From: Clavibacter michiganensis
Lineage (GTDB): Bacteria; Actinomycetota; Actinomycetes; Actinomycetales; Microbacteriaceae
Assembly: GCF_021216655.1 (NCBI RefSeq)
Contig: NZ_CP080437.1
Coordinates: 372,001-436,000, forward strand
Length of the DNA: 64,000 nucleotides
Direction: 5' to 3'
A program made the position numbers and the translations under genes. This document shows positions 54,390 to 63,698 of this stretch, piece by piece. The notes beneath the pieces were generated by a model. The model saw nothing but the letters and a program-made list of their open reading frames with translations, was not told where the DNA came from and searched no databases. Each line of letters starts with the position of its first letter. Positions within the stretch are counted from its first letter, which is position 1.

Positions 54390-55433
54390 CTACGGCACGA
54401 TCACCGCGCGTCCGCAGACGGTGCCCGCGGCGAGCGCGGCGTACGCCTCGGGGCCGTCCTCCAGCGCGTACCGCTGCGTCTCGACGGTGACCTGCCCGGA
54501 GCGCGCGAGGTCGAGCACCTCGATCAGCTCGGAGCGGCTGCCCCAGTAGGGGATCCGCACGGCGGCGTCGAACGCGATGGTCCCGAAGCCGACCTCGACG
54601 GTGCCGCCGCCGATGCCGACGATCGTCACGTCGCCCGCGGGCTCGACCACCTGGAGGGCCGTCGCCATGGTGGGGGTCGCGCCGACGAAGTCGAATACGG
54701 CCTGCACGCCGCGGCCGCCGGTGATGGCGCGGATGCCGTCGGCGGCGTGCTGGTCGCTGATCACCGTGTGGTGCGCGCCGACGTGACGGGCGAGCTCGAG
54801 CTTCTCGTCGGTGACGTCGAGGGCGATGACGGTGGCGCCGCTGAGGGCGCGGAGGATCTGGATCCCGACGTGGCCGAGGCCGCCCGTGCCGATGACGACG
54901 GCGTAGGTGCCCGCGCCGAGCTTCGGCAGCGACGTCTTGATCGCGTGGTACGGGGTGAGGCCGGCGTCGGTGAGCGAGACGTTCGCGACGGGATCGAGGT
55001 CGCCGAGGGGCACGAGGTGGCGCGGGTCGTCGACGATCATGTACTCGGCCATGGCGCCGGGCGCGCCGAGCCCGGGAGGCTGGATCCCCTCGGCCGCGGC
55101 GTTCTCGCAGTAGTTCTCGCGGCCCTCGGCGCACGCGTGGCAGCGGCCGCAGCCCCAGGGGCCGTAGACCGCGACGGCGTCGCCGACGGCGAGGTGCTCG
55201 ACGCCCGCGCCCAGCTCCTCGACGACCCCCGCGCCCTCGTGGCCGAGCGTCAGGGGGAGCGGGTAGCCGGCGGAGCGGTACTCCTCCTCCGAGAGGCCCA
55301 TCACGTACTCGTCCGAGTGGCAGACGCCGGCGGCGGTGACGCGGAGGAGGACCTGACCGGGCCCGGGGACGGGCCTGTCGATCTCGACGACCTCGGGGTG
55401 GGATCCGATGCGGGTGTACTGGAGGGCCTTCAT
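54390..55433 (-). CDS. Zinc-dependent NAD(P)-linked alcohol dehydrogenase
   Basis: This 347-residue medium-chain dehydrogenase has catalytic zinc ligands Cys-His-Ser-Asp in GVCHSDE and the Glu of GHEGAGVV, a structural zinc site CGRCHACAEGRENYC, and a Rossmann motif VVIGTGGLGHVGIQ followed by VIALDVTDEKLELA (Asp favours NAD). It resembles AdhA/thermophilic secondary-alcohol enzymes oxidising alcohols to aldehydes or ketones. The start follows TACGGT by 6 nt with no ribosome site, so leaderless expression is likely. Confidence 0.9.
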   Translation of the reverse strand: MKALQYTRIGSHPEVVEIDRPVPGPGQVLLRVTAAGVCHSDEYVMGLSEEEYRSAGYPLPLTLGHEGAGVVEELGAGVEHLAVGDAVAVYGPWGCGRCHACAEGRENYCENAAAEGIQPPGLGAPGAMAEYMIVDDPRHLVPLGDLDPVANVSLTDAGLTPYHAIKTSLPKLGAGTYAVVIGTGGLGHVGIQILRALSGATVIALDVTDEKLELARHVGAHHTVISDQHAADGIRAITGGRGVQAVFDFVGATPTMATALQVVEPAGDVTIVGIGGGTVEVGFGTIAFDAAVRIPYWGSRSELIEVLDLARSGQVTVETQRYALEDGPEAYAALAAGTVCGRAVIVP

Positions 55434-55439
55434 GCCCCC

Positions 55440-55445
55440 ACCGTA
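55440..55445 (-). promoter_or_regulatory. Candidate -10 box of the alcohol dehydrogenase gene, leaderless
   Basis: TACGGT on the minus strand ends 6 nt before the ATG at 55433. Confidence 0.55.
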
Positions 55446-55482
55446 TTCCCCGAGCGGGGGAACCCCCTGGGCGTGGAGTTCG

Positions 55483-56226
55483 TCAGGGCAGGCGGGTGCC
55501 GTGCGGCGGCACGACGGGCGGCGCGACGGTGCGCTCGGACTCGGGGAGGGCGAGCTCCGCGTCGGCGGCGTCGCGGAGGAGCGCCATGCGACCGGCGGCG
55601 AGGGACTGCGTCCAGAGCGTCGACGCGGACATCAGCAGGTAGATCGGCGCGAACCACAGCAGGGTGCCTGGGTCTCCCGCGAGGGCGTAGGCGGGGAGCC
55701 CGACGAGCGCCATGACGCTGAGGACGAGCGCCCCGGGGACGGGCGCGGCCGACTGCGCGATCGCCCGGCGGGACTCCGTGGCCACGCGTCCGGCGGTCCC
55801 GGGGGCGAGGGCTACCCGGCCGCGCGGGTCCACGGCGGCGTCGAGGAGGCCCGCGTCCCGCCAGGCCGGGTGCGTCCCGGCGACCGTCGGGTGGCGGCGG
55901 ATCGCGCGCGCGAGCCAGATCGTCACCGGGATCACGGCCGCGGCGGTGCCCACCACCGCACCGAGCACGATCGCTCCCGGGAGCGCGGTCTCGGGGCCGT
56001 CCGCGCGCGCGAGCACGGGCTCGATCAGCAGCGCCATGGCGACGCCCGCGACCAGCGCGACGCCGAGCGCCACGAGACGGCGGAGCGGGGTGACGACCTC
56101 GGCGATCCAGGCGGCCACGGCGCGGGAGCCGATGCGGGCGAGCGCGCGCCTGCCGTGGCCCGGGTCGGCGGACCCGTCGGCCTCGATGGCGGCAGCGCCG
56201 TCCGCGGTCGTGTCATCGGCGGTCAT
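55483..56226 (-). CDS. Hypothetical membrane protein
   Basis: 247 residues. An acidic N-terminus (TADDTTADGAAAIEADGSADPG) is followed by four hydrophobic segments: LVALGVALVAGVAMALLIEPVLA, AIVLGAVVGTAAAVIPVTIWLA, ALVLSVMALVGLPAYALA and LLWFAPIYLLMSASTLW. No family is recognised. GGGAGG lies 5-6 nt before the ATG at 56226, which decides the start against a longer open frame. Its promoter region faces the DinB-like gene. Confidence 0.7.
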   Translation of the reverse strand: MTADDTTADGAAAIEADGSADPGHGRRALARIGSRAVAAWIAEVVTPLRRLVALGVALVAGVAMALLIEPVLARADGPETALPGAIVLGAVVGTAAAVIPVTIWLARAIRRHPTVAGTHPAWRDAGLLDAAVDPRGRVALAPGTAGRVATESRRAIAQSAAPVPGALVLSVMALVGLPAYALAGDPGTLLWFAPIYLLMSASTLWTQSLAAGRMALLRDAADAELALPESERTVAPPVVPPHGTRLP

Positions 56227-56390
56227 GCGGGCCTCCCGGTCCGGGGCCGGTCGACCCGCCCCCGTCCATCCTCCCGGGCGGACGGGCCGGGGACGGACCG
56301 TCGTGCGCCCCCTGTCCGGGGCGCGCCAGCGACGCGGGGCTCGCCCGCCGGGGCTGGACGGATGTCGGCGGTGGCTGGGATGCTCGCGGC

Positions 56391-57038
56391 ATGACCGCAG
56401 CGCAGCCCTCCTCCGCATCCGACCCCGCCCGCGTGCCGGACGACGACGCCGTGCGCGACGACCTCATCCGCCACCTCCGGCTCGCGCGGGAGGCGCTCGT
56501 CTGGAAGCTCGAGGGCCTCGGCGAGCACGACATCCGCCGTCCGCTCGTGCCGACGGGCTCCAACCTGCACGGGCTCGTGAAGCACGCGGCGGGCGTCGAG
56601 GCCGGCTACCTCGGGTTCGTCTTCGGCCGGCCGTTCCCCGAGAAGCTGCCGTGGATGGAGGAGGACGCGCCGCCGAACGCCGACATGCGCGCCACAGCGG
56701 AGGAGTCGCGGGCCGACATCGTGGGCCTGTCCGAGCGGGTCGGCGCGCACTCCGAGGCCACTCTCCGGGCGCTGCCGCTCGACGCCGTCGGCCGCGTGCC
56801 GTGGTGGCCGGGGGAGGCCGGGCGGGTGACCGTGCGGCGGATCGCCGTGCACCTGGTCGCCGAGCTCAACCGGCACGCCGGGCACGCCGACGTCCTCCGC
56901 GAGCTCGTGGACGGAGCCGTGGGACTCCGCCAGGACAGCGGCAACCTGCCCGAGGGCGACTCCGCGTTCTGGCGGGCCGAGCACGCCGAGACCGCACGGG
57001 TCGCGCGCGTCGCGGCGGGGCTGCCCCCGGTCGATTGA
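56391..57038 (+). CDS. DinB family protein
   Basis: This 215-residue four-helix-bundle protein has the usual spaced histidines of the DinB/DUF664 fold: NLHGLVKHAAGVEAGY (the WxxxH-type first site), and RIAVHLVAELNRHAGHADVLRELVDG, which matches the family's conserved second block. Such proteins bind a metal and often act as thiol (mycothiol or bacillithiol) transferases, plausible in a mycothiol organism. GATGCT ends 6 nt before the ATG, a leaderless-type start. It converges with the mannosidase gene. Confidence 0.85.
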   Translation: MTAAQPSSASDPARVPDDDAVRDDLIRHLRLAREALVWKLEGLGEHDIRRPLVPTGSNLHGLVKHAAGVEAGYLGFVFGRPFPEKLPWMEEDAPPNADMRATAEESRADIVGLSERVGAHSEATLRALPLDAVGRVPWWPGEAGRVTVRRIAVHLVAELNRHAGHADVLRELVDGAVGLRQDSGNLPEGDSAFWRAEHAETARVARVAAGLPPVD

Positions 57039-57065
57039 CCGGGCGCCCCGCCGCGTGACGCGCGT

Positions 57066-60000
57066 CTAGCGGTGCGCGAACCGCAGGGTCGCGATCTCGA
57101 ACGGCCTCAGGGTCAGCTCGACCCCGTCGGCGGACGGCTCCGAGACGGCACCCTCGAGGGGCCGCTCCAGCAGGTCGGTGCGGACGGCGTCGCCGAGGCC
57201 GGCCGCCGGGTCCACCCGCACGACCGCGCGCTCGCGGCCGCCGCGCGCCTCGTAGAGCCGCACGACGAGGTCGCCCGAGCGGTCCTCGGCCAGCTTGACG
57301 GCCTCGATCACGACGGCCGCGTTCGACGAGGCGACGAGCGGGTCGACGCCGTGGTCGCCCCGGACCTCTCGCACCGGCAGGTTGAGCCGGTAGCCCGCGT
57401 CGGCGGCGTCGAGCACATCCGGCGCGACCCGGACCGCGGAGCGCAGCACGTGGCGGCCCTGGTCGGCGTGCGGGTCGGGGAACACGGGCGCCCGGAGCAG
57501 CGACTGGCGCACGAGGGTCGCGCTGCCGCCGTCGGGGCGGGGGATCCGCGTCACGTCGTGCCCGTACGTCGCGTCGTTCGCCACGGCGACGCCGAAGCCC
57601 GGCTCGCCCACGTGCACCCAGCGGTGCGCCACCGTCTCGAAGCGCGCGGTCTCCCACGACGTGTTCGCGTGCGTGACGCGCTGCACGTGCCCGAACTGGA
57701 CCTCGGACGCGGCGCGGTCGGCGTGCACGTCGAGCGGGAAGGCGAGCTTGAGGAGCTTCTGCCGCTCGTGCCAGTCGACGTCGGTGACCACCTGCAGCTC
57801 GGGTTCGCCCGCCGCGAGCGTCCAGGTCTGCGTGACCCGCGACGCGCCGAACGCGCGCTCGACCACGAGCGCGTCGCCGTCGATCCGCACCGCCGTCACC
57901 TCGGTGAGGTCGGTGCGGTTGCGGCGGTAGGCGTCGTCGATGTCCCACGCGTCCCACTGGTTCGGGGTGTCGCGGAACAGCTGCAGGAGGCCGAGGCGCT
58001 GACCGGGGGCGACGAGGTCGCGGCCGGACGCGGCGTCGACCAGCGACGAGACGGTGCCGTCCGCGTCGACGCGCGCCCGGATGAGCCCGTTGTCGAGGAT
58101 CCAGCCGTCGCCGTCCGCGACGGGCGCGGGGGAGGCGGGGGCGGGGTCCACGACCGCGGCCGACAGCGCGCCGACGCCGTCCGCGTCCACGGGCGCCGCG
58201 TTGAACGAGATGCGTCGGTCGCCTGGTCCCGCGAGCGCGGACTGCGCCCGGGCGACGAGCTCGCGCAGGCGGCCCTGCACTCGGGCGTGCTCGCGCTCCG
58301 CCTCCTGGTGCACCCACGCGATCGACGTGCCCGGCAGGATGTCGTGGAACTGCAGCAGCAGCACCGTGCGCCACAGGGCGTCGAGCTCGTCGTGCGGGTA
58401 CACGCCGAGGTCACGGACCGCGGCGGTCGCGAGCCACAGCTCCGCCTCCCGCAGCAGGTGCTCGCTGCGCCGGTTGCCCTGCTTCGTGCGCGCCTGCGAG
58501 GTGTACGTGCCGCGGTGGAACTCGAGGTACATCTCGCCCGACCACACGTGCGGATCCCGGATCTCGGCCTTCGCGGCGTCGAAGAACGCGAGCGGCGTGC
58601 CGAGGGTCACGCGCGGCGACCCCTCGAGGTCGCGCGTGCGGTGCGCCGCCGCCGTCATCTCGCGGGTCGGCCCGCCGCCGCCGTCGCCCCATCCGAACGG
58701 GACGATGGACGCGTTGCTCACGGCCTTCTCGGCGTGCTGCCGCTCGGCGCGCGCGAGGTCCTCCCCGGAGAGGTCGGAGTTGTAGGAGTCCACCGGCGGG
58801 AAGTGCGTGAAGACCCGGCTCCCGTCGATGCCCTCCCAGAGGAACGTGTGGTGCGGCATCGTGTTGGTCTCGTTCCACGACTGCTTCTGCGTGAAGAAGT
58901 ACTCGGCGCCCGCGCCCCGCACGATCTGCGGCAGCGCTCCCGTGTAGCCGAACGAGTCGGGCAGCCACACCTCGCGGGCGTCGATCCCGAACTCGTCGAG
59001 GAAGAACCGCTTGCCCTGCACGAGCTGGCGGACGAGCGCCTCGCCGCCCGGCATGTTCGTGTCCGACTCGACCCACATGCCGCCGACTGGCACGAACCGG
59101 CCCTCGGCGACGCGCTGGCGGAGGCGCTCGAAGAGCTCCGGGTGGTCCTCCTTCAGCCAGGCGTACTGCTGCGCGCTGGAGGCGGCGAACACGAAGTCGG
59201 GATCCTCGTCCATGAGCGCGAGCACGTTCGAGAAGGTCCGGGCGACCTTGCGGCGCGTCTCGCGCACGGGCCAGAGCCAGGCGGAGTCGATGTGCGCGTG
59301 GCCGACCGCGGTGACCCGGTGCGCGCTCGCGTGGGCGGGCGCGGCGAGCACGGCCGCGAGCTCCCTCCGGCCGGCGGCGGCGGTGCCGGCGACGTCGTCG
59401 GGATCCACCGCGTCGCACATGCGCTCGAGCGCCGCGAGGATCTCCGCGCGCCGCGATGACGCCGGATCCAGCTGGCCCATGAGCCCGCGCAGCGTCCACA
59501 CGTCGCGGTCGAGCTCCCAGACGGCCTCGTCGCGCCACGCGAGGTCCATCGTGCGCAGCCGGTAGATGGGCTCGTCGCCCGCGGTGGCGAGGTCGCCGAG
59601 CGGCGTCTCGCCGTGGAAGGAGTCGCCGCCGATGTCGGGGTTCGATGCCGCCTCGATCCAGAGGTCGATGCGCGTCCCCGGCGCGGTGCCGGCACCGATC
59701 GCGGCGAGCGGCACGTAGCCGTTGTACGGCTCGATGGCCTTGACGACGCTGCCGTCCGGCCGGTGGACGAGGCCCTCGGCCTGGAAGCCCGGCTGCCGGT
59801 CGCTGAAGCCGAGGTCGACGAGCACCTCGAGCGCGGTGCCGTCCGCGGCCCCGTCGTCCGGCACGGTGCCGGTGATGTGGAACCACGTCGTGCCCCACGC
59901 CCAGCTCCACGGCGTGCCGACGGCGAACGGCCGGTAGTCCTGCCGCACCGCCTCGGCGAACGGCACGGGCTCGCCCGGCGCGTCCCACGCCTCGATCGCG

Positions 60001-60092
60001 AGCGGCATCCGTCGGCGGTGGACGTTCGGCACGAGGCGGTCGCGGACGAACCGCTCGACACGGGCCTCGGCGAGCGCGGTGGTGGGGGGCAT
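57066..60092 (-). CDS. Alpha-mannosidase, glycoside hydrolase family 38
   Basis: 1008 residues, the usual length of cytoplasmic GH38 enzymes. An N-terminal sugar-binding-like region (1-250) is followed by the catalytic domain: AVGHAHIDSAWLWP with zinc ligands His267 and Asp269, and LPDSFGYTGALPQI with the nucleophile Asp379. The zinc-binding HDILPGTSI and the C-terminal beta domains follow. There is no signal peptide. It releases mannose from mannosides brought in by the ABC importer encoded upstream. GGAG lies 7 nt before the ATG. Last gene of the operon. Confidence 0.93.
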   Translation of the reverse strand: MPPTTALAEARVERFVRDRLVPNVHRRRMPLAIEAWDAPGEPVPFAEAVRQDYRPFAVGTPWSWAWGTTWFHITGTVPDDGAADGTALEVLVDLGFSDRQPGFQAEGLVHRPDGSVVKAIEPYNGYVPLAAIGAGTAPGTRIDLWIEAASNPDIGGDSFHGETPLGDLATAGDEPIYRLRTMDLAWRDEAVWELDRDVWTLRGLMGQLDPASSRRAEILAALERMCDAVDPDDVAGTAAAGRRELAAVLAAPAHASAHRVTAVGHAHIDSAWLWPVRETRRKVARTFSNVLALMDEDPDFVFAASSAQQYAWLKEDHPELFERLRQRVAEGRFVPVGGMWVESDTNMPGGEALVRQLVQGKRFFLDEFGIDAREVWLPDSFGYTGALPQIVRGAGAEYFFTQKQSWNETNTMPHHTFLWEGIDGSRVFTHFPPVDSYNSDLSGEDLARAERQHAEKAVSNASIVPFGWGDGGGGPTREMTAAAHRTRDLEGSPRVTLGTPLAFFDAAKAEIRDPHVWSGEMYLEFHRGTYTSQARTKQGNRRSEHLLREAELWLATAAVRDLGVYPHDELDALWRTVLLLQFHDILPGTSIAWVHQEAEREHARVQGRLRELVARAQSALAGPGDRRISFNAAPVDADGVGALSAAVVDPAPASPAPVADGDGWILDNGLIRARVDADGTVSSLVDAASGRDLVAPGQRLGLLQLFRDTPNQWDAWDIDDAYRRNRTDLTEVTAVRIDGDALVVERAFGASRVTQTWTLAAGEPELQVVTDVDWHERQKLLKLAFPLDVHADRAASEVQFGHVQRVTHANTSWETARFETVAHRWVHVGEPGFGVAVANDATYGHDVTRIPRPDGGSATLVRQSLLRAPVFPDPHADQGRHVLRSAVRVAPDVLDAADAGYRLNLPVREVRGDHGVDPLVASSNAAVVIEAVKLAEDRSGDLVVRLYEARGGRERAVVRVDPAAGLGDAVRTDLLERPLEGAVSEPSADGVELTLRPFEIATLRFAHR

Positions 60093-60211
60093 GGTCGTCT
60101 CCAGTCGATGGCGCGGCGGACCGCGGGCGGGTGTCTCCAGCGTGCGCCGCGCGGGCGTCGGCGTCCGGCGGCGGATGGTGCGGTGGTGGTGCGGATGGAT
60201 GCGCGGGCCGG

Positions 60212-61120
60212 TCAGCCCTTCACGGCGCCGGCGAGCGCGTTGGATCCGCCGAGCGTGCGCGAGACGAGCACGTACAGCGCGATGACGGGCACCGAGTAGA
60301 CGAGCGAGAACGCCGCGAGCTGGCCGTACGCGACGGATCCGTACTGCCCGAAGAAGTTGAAGATGCTCACGGCGGCCGGCTGCTTGTCCGGGCTCAGCAG
60401 CAGGATGAAGGGCACGAAGAAGTTCCCCCAGGCCTGGATGAACACGAAGATGAACACCACCGCGATCCCCGGCCGCATGAGCGGCACGACGATGTGGGTG
60501 AGCGTGCGCATCATCGACGCGCCGTCGGTCCACGCGGCCTCCTCGAGGGAGATCGGCACGGAGTCCATGAAGTTCTTCGCCATCCAGATCGCCATCGGCA
60601 GGCTCGTGGCGGCGAGGAAGAAGACCGTGCCGCCGATCGAGTCGATGAGGTCGAGCGTGACGAAGAGGCTGTAGACGGGCACCATCATCGCGGTGATGGG
60701 CAGGCACGTGCCGAACAGGATCCCGTAGAGGAACGGCTTGTTGATCCGCATCCGGTACCGCGACAGCGGGTACGCCGCGAGGATCGCGACCACCACCGTC
60801 ACGACGGCGCAGCCGCCCGAGAGCACGAGGCTGTTCATCAGCGGGATGAACGAGATCTCCGGCGTGAGCACGGCCTGGAAGTTGTCGAGCGTGAACTCGC
60901 TCGGCACCTTCGCCGACAGCGTCGCGGACGGATCGAAGGCCGCGAGCAGGAGCCACACGAGCGGCACGGCGAAGCACAGCGCGACGAGCACCAGCACGCC
61001 GTTCGCGACCTGGCGCATCACGCGTCCGCTCGGCGAGGTCATGCGGGAGCCGGGCGGTCGGGCCGCCCGCCTCGCTCGCGCCGGCCGGGTGGCGGGCGGG
61101 GTCATCGTGGTCACGGCCAT
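60212..61120 (-). CDS. Carbohydrate ABC transporter permease (MalG-like)
   Basis: 302 residues with six membrane spans and the EAA coupling loop ISLEEAAWTDGASMMRTLTHIVVPLMRPG before the last two spans. The basic N-terminus ([14 protein letters not shown]) is cytoplasmic. It pairs with the permease encoded just upstream, whose stop is 2 nt from this ATG. No ATPase gene is present, so a shared MsiK-like ATPase encoded elsewhere probably powers the importer. Confidence 0.9.
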   Translation of the reverse strand: MAVTTMTPPATRPARARRAARPPGSRMTSPSGRVMRQVANGVLVLVALCFAVPLVWLLLAAFDPSATLSAKVPSEFTLDNFQAVLTPEISFIPLMNSLVLSGGCAVVTVVVAILAAYPLSRYRMRINKPFLYGILFGTCLPITAMMVPVYSLFVTLDLIDSIGGTVFFLAATSLPMAIWMAKNFMDSVPISLEEAAWTDGASMMRTLTHIVVPLMRPGIAVVFIFVFIQAWGNFFVPFILLLSPDKQPAAVSIFNFFGQYGSVAYGQLAAFSLVYSVPVIALYVLVSRTLGGSNALAGAVKG

Positions 61121-61122
61121 GG

Positions 61123-62127
61123 TCAGTCCACCTCCGGGCGCAGGGCCCTGATGTAGATCACGCTGAACACCGCTCCGACGAGCAGCATGATCGTGGCGAT
61201 CGCGGTGCCGAAGCCCAGCTGCGAGAACTGGAACGCCTCCTGGTAGGCGAGGATCGGCAGTGTCGAGCTGGAGGTGCCGGGGCCGCCGCCCGTCATCACG
61301 AAGATGAGGGTGAAGACCGACAGCGTCTGCAGCGTGGTGAGCATCAGGTTCGTCGAGATGCTGCGGCGGATCACCGGCAGCGTGATGAAGACGAGCCGCT
61401 GCCAGCCGGTCGCACCGTCCACCTCCGCGGACTCGGTGATCTCCGGCGGCACCTCCTGCACGGCCGCCGCGTAGACGAGCATGGAGAAGGCGGATCCGCG
61501 CCACACGTTCGCGAGGATCACCGAGAGCAGCGGCAGGCCGTACAGCCAGTTCGCGCCCTGGATCCCGAAGAAGCCGAGGATCGTGTTGAGCGTGCCCGAG
61601 TCGTTGAAGAACGCGTACGCGGCGAACGCGGCCACGATCTCCGGCAGGACCCACGCCGCGATGACGAAGGTGCCGACGATCGCGCGGACGACCCGGTTGC
61701 CCTGCCGCATGAGGAGCGCGAGCCCGAGACCGACGACGTTCTGCCCGACGACCGCCGAGAAGAAGACGAACGCGAGCGTGAGGAGCACCGACTTCGGGAA
61801 GTCGGGGTCCGCGAACAGCGCCGTGTAGTTGTCGAAGCCGATGAACTGCGCGCCTCCGGCCGCGTACCCGGTGAGGGACGCGTCGGTGAAGGAGCCGTAG
61901 AGGCTCGAGATCACGGGGCCGAGGAGGAACAGGGCGAGCAGGACCATGGAGGGGATCAGCGGGATGGTGCGCGCGCCGGTGCGGAGCGCGCGGGCGCGGG
62001 CCCGGCCGGGGCGGACGGGAGGAGGCCCTCCCGCGCCCGGAGCGCCGCCGGGTCCCGCCGCGCCCCGCCGGTCGGCGCTCCGCGCATCGGCGTCGCGGCC
62101 GACCGGGACGGGGGCGATGGTGGCCAC
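61123..62127 (-). CDS. Carbohydrate ABC transporter permease (MalF-like)
   Basis: 334 residues. A long Ala/Arg/Gly/Pro-rich cytoplasmic N-terminus (about 50 residues) is followed by six membrane spans and the EAA loop ITESAEVDGATGWQRLVFITLPVIRR. The GTG start at 62127 lies 2 nt after the stop of the binding-protein gene. Partner of the MalG-like permease in importing mannosides or related sugars. Confidence 0.9.
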   Translation of the reverse strand: MATIAPVPVGRDADARSADRRGAAGPGGAPGAGGPPPVRPGRARARALRTGARTIPLIPSMVLLALFLLGPVISSLYGSFTDASLTGYAAGGAQFIGFDNYTALFADPDFPKSVLLTLAFVFFSAVVGQNVVGLGLALLMRQGNRVVRAIVGTFVIAAWVLPEIVAAFAAYAFFNDSGTLNTILGFFGIQGANWLYGLPLLSVILANVWRGSAFSMLVYAAAVQEVPPEITESAEVDGATGWQRLVFITLPVIRRSISTNLMLTTLQTLSVFTLIFVMTGGGPGTSSSTLPILAYQEAFQFSQLGFGTAIATIMLLVGAVFSVIYIRALRPEVD

Positions 62128-62129
62128 CG

Positions 62130-63521
62130 TCAGCCCTTCGCCTTCTGCGTCCCGTCCTCGCCGACGATGCCGACGAGGGCCTGGTCGTAGGCGGCCGCGG
62201 CCTCCTGTGGGGTCTGCTGGCCGGTCATCACCGACTCCATCGCGACCGTGATCGCGTTGGAGATGCGGCTGTAGTCGGTGGTCGCGGGGCGGAAGTGCGT
62301 CTTGTCGACGATCGAGGAGAAGAACTCGAACGTCGGGTTGGACGCCACGTACTCCGGGTCCTCGGCCACGTCGCTGCGGACCGCGATCTGGCTCGCCGCG
62401 ATGTCGTACGACTGCGACCCGTCCTTGTCGAGCGCGTCGGCGATGAACTCGAACGCCTTGTCGGGGACCTTCGTCTTGGCGCCGACCGCGAGGGTCCACC
62501 CGCCGGACATGCTGACCGCGCCGGGGGCCTGGCCGTCCTGCGTGGGCATGGGCGCCTGGCCCATGACGTCGCTCCACTCGGGCCACGGGTTCGTGCCCGT
62601 GTCGAGCCAGGTGCCGCTCAGCCACGAGCCGTCGAGGTCGATGGCGAGCTTGCCCTGGGGGATCCACTGGCCGGCGACGATGGTGCCGATGTTGGTGTCG
62701 AGCGCCTCCTCGGGCTTCGGGCCGATGCCGCCCTGGTAGACGTCGCGGATGAAGCCGAGCGAGTCCTCGAAGCCCTGCGAGCCCGTGATCCACTTGCTCG
62801 TCGAGTCGTCGTACAGGGTGCCGGTGGGGGTGCCGTAGTGCAGCATCTCGAAGCCCTGCATGGTCGCGCCCTCGCCCTGCGGCTTGCCCGAGTAGACGTT
62901 GAGCGGGATCACGTCCGGCATCTCCTGCTTGATGGTCTTCGCCGCGTCGAGGACGTCGTCCCAGGTCTTGGGCTCCCACGGCACCGGGAGGCCGGCCTTC
63001 TGGAAGAGGTCCTTGTTGTACCAGAGGGCGCGCGTGTCGGTGCCCATCGGGATCCCGTACACCTTGCCGTCCTCGCCGACGCCCGCCTGCTTGGCGGAGT
63101 CGAAGAACTTCGACCAGTCGTCCCACTTCGCGACCTGGTCGTCGAGGGGGAGGAGGTAGCCGGCGGCCGCGTCGGACTTCACCTTGAAGGTGTCCTCGTA
63201 CATCACGTCCGGGGCGGTGGAGGCCGAGCGGTTCATCAGCGCGAGCTTCGTGAAGTAGTCGTCGTTCTGCGCGGCGATGGGCACGAACTCGACCTTCATG
63301 CCGGGGTTCGCGGCCTCGAAGGTCTTCGCGGTCTCCTTCATGTGGGCGTCCATCTGGGTGAACGTGCCGAACTTCTGGTACGCGACCTTGATGGTCGTGC
63401 CGTCGTCCCCGCCGCCCGCGCCGCCCGAGCAGCCGGTCGCGAGGAGGAGGGCGGCGACGGACGCCGCCGTGATCTGGAGGACGCGGGCCCGCGTTCTGCG
63501 GCGAGGCGTTCGATTCGTCAT
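62130..63521 (-). CDS. Sugar ABC transporter substrate-binding lipoprotein
   Basis: 463 residues. The lipoprotein signal peptide ends at Cys31 (LLLATGCSGG). The mature protein is an extracellular solute-binding protein of family 1, with AYQKFGTFTQMDAHMKETAKTFEAANPGMKVEFVPI, DVMYEDTFKVKSDAAAGYLLPLDD and GIPMGTDTRALWYNKDLFQKAGLP as usual blocks. AGGGAG lies 5 nt before the ATG at 63521, which excludes an upstream in-frame start. It is the first gene of the importer-mannosidase operon. Confidence 0.92.
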   Translation of the reverse strand: MTNRTPRRRTRARVLQITAASVAALLLATGCSGGAGGGDDGTTIKVAYQKFGTFTQMDAHMKETAKTFEAANPGMKVEFVPIAAQNDDYFTKLALMNRSASTAPDVMYEDTFKVKSDAAAGYLLPLDDQVAKWDDWSKFFDSAKQAGVGEDGKVYGIPMGTDTRALWYNKDLFQKAGLPVPWEPKTWDDVLDAAKTIKQEMPDVIPLNVYSGKPQGEGATMQGFEMLHYGTPTGTLYDDSTSKWITGSQGFEDSLGFIRDVYQGGIGPKPEEALDTNIGTIVAGQWIPQGKLAIDLDGSWLSGTWLDTGTNPWPEWSDVMGQAPMPTQDGQAPGAVSMSGGWTLAVGAKTKVPDKAFEFIADALDKDGSQSYDIAASQIAVRSDVAEDPEYVASNPTFEFFSSIVDKTHFRPATTDYSRISNAITVAMESVMTGQQTPQEAAAAYDQALVGIVGEDGTQKAKG

Positions 63522-63589
63522 GGTGCTCCCTTGCTCCACTGGCTCGGACGGTCGGCGTCGTCGCGGACCGTCGAGGGTTAGCCAAACGT

Positions 63590-63608
63590 ATGGACTAATC
63601 CATGTCAA
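63590..63608 (-). promoter_or_regulatory. Operon promoter region with a -35 box and an operator-like dyad
   Basis: On the minus strand TTGACA (63603-63608) is a perfect -35 box. The 14-bp inverted repeat ATGGA-TTAG-TCCAT (63590-63603) lies directly beside it, between -35 and -10, an ideal place for a repressor such as the adjacent ROK protein. A -10 is less clear (GGCTAA-like). Confidence 0.6.
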
Positions 63609-63698
63609 GACATCATGGTGACGATCCGGTCTCGGGGCGCGGCGGGAGGACGGGCGGGCGCGGGACGGTCCGGCGGCGGCGGCGTGGAGCGCGGGCGG

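Noticed and set aside
63522-63608. Start of the binding-protein gene at 63608
   Set aside because: That in-frame start lies within the promoter and dyad; the ATG at 63521 has a good ribosome site and gives a normal lipoprotein signal.
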